Part shown: positions 47,566 to 59,459 of the stretch, in pieces
Numbering within the stretch: position 1 is the first letter of the stretch
Layout: every line of letters starts with the position of its first letter
DNA from: Cannabis sativa
Lineage: Eukaryota > Streptophyta > Magnoliopsida > Rosales > Cannabaceae
DNA: 64,000 nucleotides
Reading direction: 5' to 3'
Assembly: GCF_029168945.1 (NCBI RefSeq)
Contig: NC_083605.1
Location: 5,773,280-5,837,279, forward strand
Notes under the pieces: model-generated
Told to the model about the DNA's origin: nothing
The model's database searches: none
What the model saw: the letters and a program-made list of their open reading frames with translations, nothing else
Made by a program: the position numbers and the translations under genes

Positions 47566-48468
47566 TTCTTCTCTAGCTCTAATTCTTCTATCATTGTTTT
47601 TGACAAATCTTGTTTATGCTTTTGGAATATAATTAGTTAGGATCTCTGTCTGATCATACTTTGTGATGTTGTTTTAAAAGATTCATGTTACTCTTTATTT
47701 GTGTCTGGGATTAATAAATGTTCTATACAGAGTTGAGCAATTTTTGTTTCATGCTTGTCAGGCCCCTTGCAGGATAGAGCTACCCATACGAAGTGTGAAA
47801 GCCATCGATGAGTAAGCTGGAACATTGTAATTAGCAACTATGATGAGGATGCACTACCATAGAAAAGGGCTACCTTCGGTATGGTGTGAAAGCATCCGAT
47901 TGCGGGATCAATTTGAAAAAGGCGAAAATGAAAAATCATGCCAAGGACAATGATCCTATTTTCACTGCACACACTTATGTCTGATAAGTGTGTTCAACTC
48001 TGTAAGTCTCCTCTATTAAAATTAAATTAATAATCCTGGTTCACAATTCTCAGTAACATGCATATCTTTTTCTTCAACATCAATTAAGTATGATCATCTC
48101 ATGAGATTCTAATTAGTTATTTTCCTTGAAAGCATAACATGTAATCTACTTTGTCAATTGTCAATGATATTTGATTTCTCGGCTTGATTCGAATCACATA
48201 TACTCACTGTACACATTTTTTTTAGTTTCGGTTTTATTTTAAAATAAAAAAAAAAAAAAAAAAAAAAAAAAGGAGGGAGGCGTGTGACATGCTTCATGGG
48301 TCAAGGAAAATCTTGTGCATAAATGATAAGTATCAACATTCATTCTTTCTTTGATTTATTATGATATTTTTCCAAGTAAAGATTAATCTTTATATGGTAA
48401 TGTGTCTTTATTCTTGAAAGATTGCTTTATTTTTGGAAAAATTTGTTGGCATTTCTAGTTTCCTTTTA

Positions 48469-48499
<31 letters not shown>

Positions 48500-48709
48500 G
48501 GAAAGGGGAAAGGAGTTGAGAAGTGGGCGGTTTCCTGTTTTGGTTCATGGGCTGGCGGTTTCTCTTTGAATTTTCAAAATTGGTTTCCTTTTTCTTGTTT
48601 TGATTTCAAGGTTATATAAACCAAATTTTGTCACTTATTTCACCACCTACCCGAACCCCCTTTCTTGTTTCTCTGTCAAACACTATTCATCTTCTCTTTC
48701 AGTTTCAAA
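47566..48709 (+). other. Spacer between pol and the extra gene in the SIRE-like element
   Basis: Non-coding, AT-rich, about 1.1 kb. It carries two poly-A runs (about 48247-48271 and 48476-48499) and a CTATACAGAG-type block near 47726. A TATATAAACC site near 48613 lies ~95 bp upstream of the next ATG and may be a TATA box or leader signal. Confidence 0.65.
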
Positions 48710-50271
48710 ATGGTGAGAACCAAGAATCTAGGGCACTCAAAAAAATTAGAAGAAACCGTCCCAACTCCTTCTAGTGCACCCCCTGCTGCCTCAGTTCCTC
48801 CTCCTGCGGGTGCAAAGCCTGGAGATTCATCGCTTCCCAGCGTGAATCTCAAGCCGTGAAGTCAAAACGTCCACCCAAGCAAGTTGCTCGCAAATCTGTA
48901 AGGCCCTATCGCACCTGGACTTCGTCGTCTGAATCCTCGAAGGAATCTCCTCCTCCATTGGCTGTTCCTCCTCCTGCTGCATCAATGGCTGGCACCACTC
49001 CAACAGGCCCTTCCACTCGAACTCGAGCCCAGCAAGCCTCGGCTGAGAAAGAACTTCAAGCCTCTCAATCTCGAGAGAAGTCTGCTCCTCCAGCCAAGAA
49101 GAAACTCAAGACCAATCCTCCCTCGGCTTCCTCGAGTTCCAGTTCAGAAGAAGAGGATCCAATGGAAGTCTCTTCAGACAAATCAGTTTCTCTGCATACT
49201 GAGAAGGACAGTGAGGACACAGAACTCGAGCCAGAGCCTCCTCGTTCAAAAACTGCTTCTGCAGCAAAGGCCTCTGCTGCTGCCAAAGGCAAGCAGCCCA
49301 TGGAAGATCCTCCATCTGGTAATATTCCTTCCTCTATCTCTGGCTGTCCAACTTTTTACTATCGAGACAATGAGCGTGACTGGAATCTTTATGCAACTCG
49401 TAAGTTTGAAAGTGAGAGGAATTATGATTTGCATGCCCATCGTGTATATGGTATTGTGAAGTTCATTCAATTTCATCAATGGGAACACACTCTTACTGGT
49501 TTTATTGGTTACATTGCTAACATTGTTAAAGAGTTTTATGCTAATCTTACTGATGATTTCCTTGATGAGAACTCTGTTGTATAGAAGAGTGTATGTTAGA
49601 GGTCACCGGTTCTCATTTTCTCGAAAAGGACATTGCTCGTGCTCTTGCAATTGCCTGAGAATGTCTCCAATGCTGTGATGTCCATGGATCGTGACTTGAT
49701 GCACTCTGAACTCACTGGAGCTCGTTCAGAATTGAAACCAGGGGAGAGTCTTCGAATTACTCACCTCACTTTTGCTCATGCTTCCCTTATGCGGTTTGCA
49801 CTAAGCAATTGGGTTCCAAATTCGAACAAGACCGTGGTGTCTCAAGAAGTGGCTACTCTCCTATACCGCATCACCTCTGGAACTTCCATTGATCTAGCCT
49901 CTCATATTCTCAACCAGATTGTCTCCTTTCGAAGAGGTAAAAAGCCAACCTTCAAACTTGTATTTCCAAATCTCATCTATAAGGTTTTATCTTCCCAGAA
50001 GAATGTGGCCCAAGAACATGAAACTCTTGAGCCTCCCCTCACTGGTCCCACTTTCCAACCTTCTGAATACTTTGATGGTGGGTTCCAAAAACGGCCAAAG
50101 GCTAGTGCTGCTGCTGCTTCTGCTGGTGCAAGTTCAGGCTCTGCTGCTGCAGAGCTCCTGGAAGTCAAGTCTGAACTTCAGAATGTGTACACTCGCCTTG
50201 AAGCAATGGCTGATGTCCAGCTTGACATGTCCAGGCAACTGACCACCTTGATTAAACTCTCCAAAAATTAA
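48710..50271 (+). pseudogene. Extra 3' gene of the SIRE-like element (env-like position)
   Basis: The ATG at 48710 begins MVRTKNLGHSKKLEETVP and stops at 48859. A shifted frame from about 48850 carries a Ser/Pro/Ala-rich region (SSSSSSEEEDPMEVSSD) to 49584, then a short piece in another frame (YVRGHRFSFSRK) and an open C-terminal part to 50271. That part has LKPGESLRITHLTFAHASLM, then WVPNSNKTVVSQEVATLLY, and ends in a predicted coiled coil (LLEVKSELQNVYTRLEAMAD). It resembles the putative plant transposon protein domain found in SIRE-type third genes. No clear signal peptide or membrane segment is visible, so an envelope role is not supported. At least three lesions break it. Confidence 0.78.
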
Positions 50272-50346
50272 AGTGTTTAGTTTGTTTCTTTTTACTTAAA
50301 CTTTGGTATATTTTTGTTCTTTGTTTACTTTGGCACTCCGATAAAC

Positions 50347-50598
50347 AAAAAGGGGGAGAGATATTTATTTTTTGATTTTTTGCCCAACTCTGGACCCTCT
50401 TTTTCAGGGGGAGTTGTGGTTTGTTAGTACTTGTGAACTTAATGTTCCTTTTATTTAAAGTTAGCATGCTCTTTGTTGTTATTGTGATATTCGATTGTGT
50501 TGCTCAGGGGGAGAAGTATGTTTTGCTCTTGCTAACTTTGCATTGCAGGTACTCTATGGTAAAAATTATTTTGTTCATCTAAAGTGCCAAAGGGGGAG
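50347..50598 (+). other. Multiple polypurine tracts of the SIRE-like element
   Basis: AAAAAGGGGGAGAGA near 50347, CAGGGGGAGTTG near 50405, CAGGGGGAGAAG near 50505 and AAAGGGGGAGA directly before the right LTR. Repeated purine tracts before the 3' LTR are a known SIRE trait; the last is the expected primer. Confidence 0.8.
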
Positions 50599-50600
50599 AT

Positions 50601-51732
50601 TGTAAAGTCTTTTTTTGGCAAGTTAGGTGACAAAATAATTTTTCCTTTTTATGGTAAGATTGCTATGCATTCATTTTCGAAATCTTACCTCTTTTATTCG
50701 GGGGTAAGTTGCCATTTTCCTTGTTTGGAAAGTTGCACTTTCAGCTGAACTTTCCTTTGTTGAAAACTTCTCAAAAGAGAAGGAATTCTCTTTTGGAAAG
50801 TTGTCCTTTTAAGGGAAACTTTGATTATTGCCTTTTCCTTATTAATTTCGATTGTATCTTGATACAATCAGAATATCTAATCTGTTTTTGGCAGGAATCA
50901 AGCTTTGAAAGAAGATCGGACCCGATTTTAGTAAGTTTCCCGTTTCTGGGCAGATCTGCTTCGTCAGCAACCGAATCTGTTGTAGCAGATCATGTTAGTG
51001 TTTGGAAAGTTTTTGTACAGCTGCTAATTCGAACTTGTGGTTGCCTCTTTGGTTTCTATGATCTATAAATAGAGCCTAGAGAGCAACCATTCGAATTACC
51101 TCTTCCATTATTCATTTTTTGCATTTATCTTTTGTGAGGAGAGAGTGTTTCTTTGTTTTGTGAGAGCCTAGTTGTTCACCTAGGTTCTAGTTGTTCTATT
51201 TCTGTTCTTACTCTATCCTAGAGGTTGTGAAGAACTACTTGACTGAACAAGAGATTGGTCTTCGGGAGAAGACTTGATAAAGCCTTACTTCGGGAGGAAG
51301 TAAGCACTTGGTCTTCGGGAGAAGACTTGCTTAAGCCTTACTTCGGGAGGAAGTAAGCACTCACACTTCAAAGACGAAGGGAGTTCGGGCTTGAAGGTGT
51401 TTCAAGAAGTCAGATTCATAAAGTGGATTACAAAGGATTGCGGCAATACTTTAGAGGGAGTCTAAACTTGTTTAAGTCAATTGTCTTTGTAATTTTGATA
51501 CTTTATTAATTGATTTCATTCTCTGGGCGTGGCCCCGTGGACTAGGAGTGTTCGTGAGAACACTGATACCACGTATAAATCTCTTGTGTCAAGTTATTTA
51601 TTTTTACGCAAATATTTTATATTACTTTTCGTTCATTTTCTTTGTAGCAGAATTACTTTCTGCTGCTGCAAACGCTTACAGTTTTTATATTTTCTTATAT
51701 ATAACTGACATTTGCAAAAACACGGTTTTTCA
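50601..51732 (+). repeat. Right LTR of the SIRE-like element
   Basis: Matches the left LTR almost base for base up to about 51600, then shows a small cluster of changes (ACGCAAATATTTTATATTAC against CTGCAAATATTTTATATTCT). Followed by AATAT. Confidence 0.95.
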
Positions 51733-52918
51733 AATATATTTATTAATTAGACGTATAAAGTCTCTTAATTAATAAATAAATCTAGAATCTCTTTTCTTTA
51801 CAATTTTGCCTTTGCTTAGTGAAAATTCATAAAGTAGACATAGTCTAACTTTAGAATTATAATTGATTAATTAAAATCAATTAATTGAGTCTTACAAGCA
51901 GTATGGTCTCAACTAGTATGGGGACCATGGGTCTATATAACCGAGCTTCCAATAAGTCGAACCAAATTTACAAAGTAAATTCCCTAACTTATTATTTCCT
52001 TATTGAATCCACACTTAGAACTTGGAATTGCACTCTCAGTCATATAGAACGCTCTATATGTTCCACGATATAGATACGTCATTAGTTATCCATTGTTATA
52101 ATCCTAATTTGATCAATGACCCTCTAATAGATGATCTACATTGAATAGGAACTAAATTACCATTACACCTTCAATGTATTTTATCCTTAAAACACTTAGC
52201 TCTGTATAAATGATATTTCAGCGAAGTGAAATGAGATCTCCACCAGTTATCTCTGTTTAGCCAAGCTCCAAGGATATCATCGTTTCACTTCTAAATTCCT
52301 ATAGAAGTTATAGACTCCATATTTATGTTAGCGCTCCCACTCCATTATACTATCATGTTCCCAAAATGTACGTATCACCCTGACCCAAAAATAGGCTTAA
52401 CTAACAAATCAAAGAACATGTATAGTACTCTTGAGATCGAACCTAATCATATCAGGATTAAGATCATTTGATCTAGGATCAACGAGTGATATTGAATTGA
52501 ATAGATATTACGGTAAATTTTAATATATCTAATCAAAGTTCAATATCGGTCCCTTCCGATGTATACTCCATACATTCGATACTGGTAAACTTTGTCAATG
52601 CCCTGGAAAGGACATAACACTTATCCAAGGTGTAAGAATACCTATTGCTGATTATCATGTCATTCTAAATCCAGTGAACTGACAAATCAGGGAATAAACT
52701 TTCGAAGATATAATTAAGATTATATTCCACTGTGCTGACAACACTATAATCATTAACAAATTCATATGTTCTGGACTTAAATAGAATTCATACATTATAT
52801 ACATAATCATAAAATAAATCATGTGAACCATGCAACATAAAATGTTATTTCTGATCTTTATTAATAAGTAAATCTGATTATATTGAAATGGGTTTTATTT
52901 AGGGCACAAAACCCAACA

Positions 52919-55149
52919 ACCCAAACACTAGACCCTACAATAAACATAAACTTGAATTCAGGTCTGAAAAATGTACTTTCATTGGTTATAGCTTGAAACA
53001 CAAGGGTTATAAATGCCTTGCTGCTTTTGACAGAATTTATATATTAAGAGATGTTATTTTTGATAAATTTAATTTTTCTTTTCTTCATCTTTCTACTAAT
53101 ACATTTGTTCCCTGTGTTTATGTCCCCAATGATACCACCTCTGTGATACCTCTTGCTGGGTAAGCATCTCACCCACCTATACCAGCACCAACTCATCAGC
53201 CACCTCCTACACCAATCAACACCACAAATGCTGCTTCTACATCCAGACACTAATAGCAGCATGGTTTTGCTCAACCAGCACCACAACAGAAACTGTCTAT
53301 TTCTCATCCATCAACACAACAACAGCAGCAACCTGCTGACACTCAAAGTGTTATCCAATAGCAGCCTCCTACTCCAATTCACTCACAACAGCAGTATACT
53401 ATTCCTCAAAATGTTGCTCTTGTGCCCACACAACATCCTACTGCAACTGAGCATGATCAGGTTTCTCCACCAGCCATCTCCACTGCTGCTCAAGTGCAAG
53501 GAATCCCTGCAAATGTACATCAGGCTTAACCATCCTTAGTCAACAACAAGCATCCTATGGTCACTCGTGTTAAGGTTGGCACATACAAACCCAAAGCCCT
53601 GATGGCTTCCATAACTCCTTCCACTGTGGCTTCAGAGTCTCCTCAATGGAATGCTATCATGAACATTGAAATACATGCTTTAAAAAGAAACAAGACTTGG
53701 GTTATGGTTCCTCTTTCTCCAGGGAAACAAGCCATTGGTTGTAAGTGGGTGTTCAGGGAAAAAGAAAACACAGATGGTTCAACAACTCAGTTCAAAGTAA
53801 GGTTAGTTGCAAAAGGTTTTTCGCAACAATATGGCCATGACTTTACTGAAACTTTCAGTCCTGTCATTAAGCCTACCACTATCCGAGTCATACTAACAAA
53901 TTCTCTATCTGAAGGATGGTCAATCAAGCAATTGGATATCAATAGTGCTTTCTTGAATGGGGAATTAGCTGAAGAGGTTTATATGACTCAACCCCCTAAT
54001 TTAATTGACAAAGATTTTCCTGATCTTGTGTGTAAACTTAATAAAGCCATCTATGGACTCAAACAGGCACCAAGGGCCTAGTTTGATAAACTCAAAAGTG
54101 CTCTAAAATATTTTGCTTTACTTCTGCAAGGGCAGATCACTCTTTATTTACCAGAGTTACAGATTGTCATACCACATTTCTCTTGGTTTATGTGGATGAT
54201 ATCATCATCAGAGGTAGTCAATAACAGTTATAAATTCACTTATTAAAGATTTACATGCTCAATTTACCCTAAAAGAACTTGGTTCTCTTGACTACTTCTT
54301 TGGCATTCAAGTACATCAACTCTCCACTGGATTACATTTGTGTCAAAAGAAGTACATCACAGATCTGTTGTGAAAAGCCAAGATATGCAATGAAAATTAT
54401 TTGCCAACACCTATGATTGGAGGAGAAAAACTGTCTACATTCAATAGTGACCCAATTGCTGACCCTAAGTAATATAGAAGCATTGTTGGAGCATTACAAT
54501 ATGTTGTCATAACTAGGTCTAAAATTTCATATGCTTTGAACAAGGTCTCTCAGTATATGCATAACCCTCTTGAGTCTCATTTAAAGGTGGTGAAAAAGAT
54601 ACTTCAGTATCTAAAAGGGACTCTTGACTATGGCCTCCTATTAAAATCTTGTCCTGCATTGTCCCTTATAGGGTTTTGTGATGCAGATTGGGCCTCGAAT
54701 CTTGACGATAGGAGGTCCACATTCTGCTTTTGCATCTACTTAGGCTCAAATTTGATATCTTGGAGCTCTAAGAAACAGAAAACAGTATCAAGAATTAGCA
54801 CGGAGGCTAAAGATCAAAACCTTGCCAATGCCACTACCGAGGTTGTTTGGTTACAGTCATTACTTGCATAAATTTTCTTGGCTAAACAACCTGTTCCTAC
54901 AATATGGTGTGATAATCAAAGTACAGTTCTCATGTCTGCTAACCCTATCCTTCACTCATGAACCAAACACATCTAATTGGATCTTTATTTTGTTCGTGAA
55001 AGAATTCTGCAGCAGCAACTTCATGTGAAGCATACCCCTGCTCAAGACCAAGTTGCAGACATACTAACTAAGGCTCTTTCTGCACCTCGATTCAAACTAT
55101 TGTGTGACAAACTAAGCCTGGCTTCCTTATCCATGCTTAATTTGACGGG
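52919..55149 (+). pseudogene. Ale-like copia pol, C-terminal part
   Basis: Continues the split integrase (RPYNKHKLEFRSEKCTFIGY), then a Gln/Pro-rich linker with stops, then reverse transcriptase from about 53560 (WNAIMNIEIHALKRNKTWVM, SAFLNGELAEEVYM), with YVDD near 54189 and RNase H (DADWASNLDDRRST) to about 55149. TAG at 53359 and 54079 and TGA at 54371 replace Gln, Trp and Arg codons by single transitions; frameshifts also occur. Fully inactive. Confidence 0.88.
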
Positions 55150-55151
55150 TG

Positions 55152-55382
55152 TGTTAAGTAGTTAGTTAAAGTTAGTTATTTTGGTTAATTAACTGTCATG
55201 TTAGTTAAGCTTTTCTCTAACTAACTTCCAATATTGTACTTGTATATAAAGAGCTCTGCTCTTCTAAATCAATGCAATGAATTCTTTTCTTTCACTATTC
55301 TATATTCAATATCGCGGATCTACATATACGACTCCTTATGGCTTTGGTCGTGGATCTACATATACGACCCTCTATGACTTCA
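55152..55382 (+). repeat. Right LTR of the Ale-like element
   Basis: Starts TGTTAAGTAGTTAGTTAAAG, has a TATATAAAGAGCTCTG stretch near 55243, and probably ends near 55382 after two CGxGGATCTACATATACGAC copies. The 3' limit is approximate because no left LTR is present to compare. Confidence 0.65.
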
Positions 55383-56224
55383 ATTATTAGCTAAATAACT
55401 CCAGTCATAAAGTCTGTTTTGCCTTTGATTTTTTTCGACCCATTTAGTTATACCTGTAACGCTTACGATTACGAATTTCTCAAAAATTGAAGCTGAAGGG
55501 TCGAAAAAATCATAACTAAAGGAATATTAAACTTTCGTTAAAAATTGAAGTAATATATGTTTTAAATTAAAAAAAACAAGGAAAAAAATAAAAAGAAAAG
55601 AAGATGTCGATGTTCCAAAAGATGATCGTTGTTAGCTAGGTTGATATTTTTTTTGTATGTTTGATTTTAATGATCTAATTAAATATTGTTAAAGATATTA
55701 GTGAAAACCAAAGGTTTGAAATAGAATAATCCTTGAGATATGAATAAGTTTAGTTCATATTATAAATTCTTACAAATACTTTGAATGATGAACAAATAAA
55801 GAAAAAAAAAATTATTAAATTCGGTTTTCTGAAAACAAACAAGGATTCAGAAAGCAATAATAAATTAAAAAGAATAGGATAGATGCAGAGACTTAATGGA
55901 AGTTGTTCTAACAAATGGAGTTTGGCCGCATTAATCTGGATTTCTTCGATTTTTCATGAAAAATCAAAGAATTGTTGTGAATTAATTCTAAGTTGAAAAA
56001 TGAATTGAGTATTCATTAATTAAATCAATTACTCCACATATGATAGATTTTTTGAAGACTTGATAAATCGGACGAGAATAAAAATAAAGTCCTTCCACAT
56101 GTTAATATTAATAACAATGAAATTTATAGTAAGAGAAAAATTTGTCGATTTAAAGGGTTCAAATCTCTCTATCCCAAAAAGGCCAAATAATTTCCTATCA
56201 ATGGTCTTGGATCAAAATCTCTTT
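55383..56224. other. Intergenic, no gene
   Basis: About 840 bp, AT-rich. A TTTTTCGACCC / GGGTCGAAAAAAT inverted pair spans about 55431-55511, with an 80-bp spacing; no coding signal. Confidence 0.55.
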
Positions 56225-57156
56225 GGGAAATTTGAAATTCCATGCTTTAAATACCCTATAATTTTTCCCCTAAATGTATAATCATTAAAATTGGTCATAT
56301 ATGACCACTTTAATGATTTTCCTAAACTACCCCTCACATTTCAAACCATCTCTCTCTCTTCCTCTCTCTCAGCCAAACTAAGAACCCATCCCAAACCCAC
56401 TCTCAGCCGACGCCACCCATCCCAAACCCACTCTCACCGACGACCGTCCACGGTGTACCCAGCTCCGGCGTCGACGTCAACCCCGAACCACCCAAACGCT
56501 GCACCCCATCTCAGCCCCCTTCTCTCTTCATCTCTTTCTAACCGCAAGAAAAAAAAAAAAAACCACTTGGTCCGATGGTCGGACCATTGGGTCCGATGGG
56601 TCCGATTGGTCGGACCCCATCGGACCCAATGGTCCGACCATCGGACCAAGTGGTTTTTTTTTTTTTCTTTAGAAAGAGATGAAGAGAGAAGGGGGTCCGA
56701 TGGTCGGACCATGGGGTCCGATGGTCGGACCATGGGGTCCGATGGTCGGACCATGGGGTCCGATGGGTCCGATTGGTCGGACCCCATCGGACCCAATGGT
56801 CCGACCATCGGACCAGTGGGTTTTTTTTTTTTCTTTCGGTTAGAAAGAGATGAAGAGAGAAGGGGGCTGAGATGGGGTGCAGCGTTTGGGTGGTTCGGAG
56901 TTGGCGTCGACGCCGGAGCTGGGTACACCGTGGACGGTCGTCGGTGAGAGTGGGTTTGGGATGGGTGGCGTCGGCTGAGAGTGGGTTTGGGATGGGTTCT
57001 TAGTTTGGCTGAGAGAGAGGAAGAGAGAGAGATGGTTTGAAATGTGAGGGGTAGTTTAGGAAAATCATTAAAGTGGTCATATATGACCAATTTTAATGAT
57101 TATACATTTAGGGGAAAAATTATAAGGTATTTAAAGCATGGAATTTCAAATTTCCC
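56225..57156. repeat. Foldback element: large inverted repeat with nested palindromes
   Basis: The outer arms (56225 to about 56560 and about 56815-57156) are near-perfect reverse complements starting GGGAAATTTGAAATTCCATG. The centre has a 91-bp palindrome (56563-56653), then a short inverted copy of the inner arm (56654-56693), then tandem copies of the self-complementary unit GGTCCGATGGTCGGACCAT and a second palindrome to about 56812. Because the arms are inverted copies, both strands contain nearly the same 218-codon open frame; this is a mirror effect and not evidence of a gene. Outer-end sequence resembles Mutator-like termini, but no clean 9-bp duplication was found. Confidence 0.9.
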
Positions 57157-57304
57157 TTATTTTGATTTTGCACTGCAGTAATTCCACTTAGTGAATAATA
57201 ATTGAATAATCTCTTTTTAGAAATTGAGGACACATAACCCAAAATCTCGCTTGAACTACTTATATAAAACACTTTTGGTGTTTAGTATATTTTTTAGTAT
57301 TATA

Positions 57305-57745
57305 CAGTAGAACATCTATCCAAAAATACACTTAGGACCAAGTAAATTATATTTTGAGGTTATAACTAAATAGAGTTACACTAGAAAAAAAAATTAAAAA
57401 ACCAAAAAATATCAATGTAATAATAATAACAATAAATAATCATTAATACTATATCATAATAGAAATATTTTAGAGTAAATATAATTTCATATATGTATTA
57501 TAATTTAAAATAAAATTATTAATTTTACATAAATAAATTTACAAAATACATGTATATATTTTATTAAGATGTAATTATTCTTATATAGAGGTATACTTTG
57601 TTAATACGGAACTTAGAAAATGTATAACTAATTATAATTTAGAGGTTATTCTTATTTATAACTGGCCCAAATCGGGACTTGATTTTTTTTATAACAAATT
57701 AGAACTTATTCTTAAATAGAGTATTCATAAATAGAGAATCTACTG
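57305..57745. mobile_element. Emigrant-type MITE (Tc1/mariner-related)
   Basis: Ends are CAGTAGAACATCTATCCAAA and, on the minus strand, CAGTAGATTCTCTATTTATG, flanked by TA on both sides. The inner CACTTAGGACCAAG and GGCCCAAATCGGGAC motifs are shared with the Emigrant MITE family known from Arabidopsis and other plants. It is 441 bp and non-coding. Confidence 0.78.
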
Positions 57746-57747
57746 TA

Positions 57748-59459
57748 GTACTAAAAAGTGTGTCACTTATAAAAAAAAGTATTAAATCCTATTAATATTT
57801 AATAATAATTGGCATACAAATAATGCACACATTATTTAATTTGTAGTGCATGCATTTATTTATTTGATCTAGAAGATATCAATTTTATAATTAATATTAC
57901 CTGGCAAAAAAAAAATTAAAGAATAAGGTTTGGACATTGCTCATATATAAATATTATATATTATATATGTATAGCTTCCTTCCAAAACTGCAATACATGT
58001 AACTAGCAGACCAGACCAGCAGGGACACTCAAGCAGCAAAATTAAAGAGTTGATCAGAGTTATTTTATATATATTATAATTGAATTTGTAGGCACAGGTC
58101 CCTTATGTATATATGACAAACATTTTTTTTTGTACACTACACTCATCAGTATAGTAGGTATATTAATGGCATTTTCCATATATTAACACATTAATTTTGT
58201 GCCTAATAATTATTTTTGTATGAATTAAATAATTGTAACAACCTACACAATAATGAATAGTGTTGTACACTAGGAATGCTTCTATAATAATTTATCCTCT
58301 AAAAAAGATATACATATGTATCTTTATTTATTTCGGTATCAACACATTTTTCTAGTTTAATTTTTTTTATAATTATATACATTATAATTATTTAAAATAT
58401 TTTGTAAAATTTTAAAAAATTCAAAATAATTATAATAAAAAAAGCAGTATATATTTAAATATTTTCACACACTTATAAAATAAAAAAGTCACGCAAACAA
58501 CGAGCTTTTAAAACAAAATTTCTCAAAATTTATACTATTTTTGGTGTGCTAAGTCTTTATAAATTTTTTAAAATTTTACAAAATATTTTAAATAAACTTA
58601 TACATTTCAAGCAAAACTACAACAAATTCTCTAAAGTAGGTACTAAAACAAATAGAGATGCTTCGATACAATCCTTTTAAAAAGTGCAGATATGCTTTGA
58701 AATTCTTAAACAAAATATAATTTTTTTGAATAATAATAACAAAAACATAATAAATGTAATTTAATTTTTTAAAAAAAAAACGTGCACCTTTAAAACAATT
58801 ATGTATAGGCACATATTATATATATACATATATGATATGATTGGATAAATCATTTTTTCCAACTTTTGTGAACATATATATAAGACAGAATATCTTGATG
58901 GGATATATAAGAGAATCATAATTAGAAAAATTAGAAATCAAGCTATATATATACTATACTTACCTTGCTATATAAGAGAATAGCACCTTTCGAAAAATTT
59001 TAGCATGCCTTAACAATTTAGTATAATTTATTTGTTACATGGGATCGGTTCAGTAACACATAATAAATTAATTAATAATAAAAAAATTATTTTATTTTCA
59101 TTACCTATATATAGTTCTAGTACAGTCCCCAATATCAATTAATTAATGATGAATAATTATCATATGATTAACTGTATAATATAGTCAAAGATTAATAATA
59201 TATATATATAAATAATTAATTGACAATACGGAATATTAATGGATATTGGATCTACATGTATGCATTAATTAATCGAAAGCAAATGAAAAATACTCAAATA
59301 AAAAGAAGACTAATTAACTGATCTACATTAACATGCATGCATGTTACATATGAATACTTGTCTCACTCCTCTTATTACAATTAATTGAGCTTATATATAT
59401 ATAAATGGAAAGATGAGAAGAGTGTTGTTAGAGCTGATGATTAAAAATATAATTGATAA
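57748..59459. other. Region downstream of SPCH, no gene
   Basis: Very AT-rich. Apart from the flanking repeat at about 57930-58160 nothing coding is seen. The segment 58370-58590 includes an AT-rich inverted pairing of TTTAAAATATTTTGTAAAAT-like sequences. The SPCH 3' untranslated region and polyadenylation signals must lie in its right part; AATAAA-like words are too common here to choose one. Confidence 0.55.
57930..58160 (+). repeat. SPCH-flanking direct repeat, copy A
   Basis: Core AACTAGCAGACCAGACCAGC, then AGGGACACTCAAGCAGCAAA and a later GGCACAGGTCCCTTA. It matches, in order and orientation, sequence at 62140-62350 on the other side of SPCH. The match is imperfect with gaps. Confidence 0.65.

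Larger units (their letters stand above)
41471..51732 (+). mobile_element. SIRE-like copia retrotransposon with extra 3' gene
   Basis: LTRs at 41471-42600 and 50601-51732 (TGTAAAGTC...TTTTTCA) flank gag, pol and an additional gene between pol and the right LTR. The target duplication AATAT is perfect (41466-41470 and 51733-51737). The primer site is TGGTATCAGAGCG at 42603 and the purine tract AAAGGGGGAGA precedes the right LTR. Size (10.3 kb), multiple purine tracts and the 3' gene fit the SIRE/Maximus lineage. LTRs are nearly identical except near their 3' ends, so insertion is fairly recent, yet several coding lesions exist. Confidence 0.95.
40812..52918 (-). mobile_element. Solo LTR (minus strand), split by the SIRE element
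   Basis: The plus-strand left end TGTTGGAAATATATTACC and right end AAACCCAACA give TG...CA termini. ACCCA flanks both sides (40807-40811 and 52919-52923). Read on the minus strand it starts TGTTGGGTTTTGTGCCCTAA, a start typical of plant copia LTRs. Removing the SIRE element leaves about 1.84 kb without primer site, genes or partner LTR. The orientation is inferred from the LTR style. Confidence 0.82.
40461..55382 (+). mobile_element. Ale-like copia retrotransposon, 5' truncated, split by nested insertions
   Basis: The integrase part (40461-40811) and the rest of integrase, reverse transcriptase, RNase H and right LTR (52919 to about 55382) join precisely when the 40812-52918 insertion and one ACCCA are removed: the break falls inside the FxCACYPC...TRPYNKHKLEFR segment. 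Gag, protease and the left LTR are missing. Motifs such as LSCPTTHQQNG and HPMVTRVKVGTYKPK fit the Ale/Retrofit group. Confidence 0.85.

Noticed and set aside
40812..52918. Calling the outer insertion a complete LTR retrotransposon.
   Set aside because: After removing the SIRE element only about 1.84 kb with one set of termini remains, with no primer site, genes or second LTR; a solo LTR fits better.
56291..57090. Two 218-codon open frames with nearly the same protein on opposite strands.
   Set aside because: They are mirror images caused by the inverted arms of the foldback element; composition is low-complexity and no protein family was recognised.
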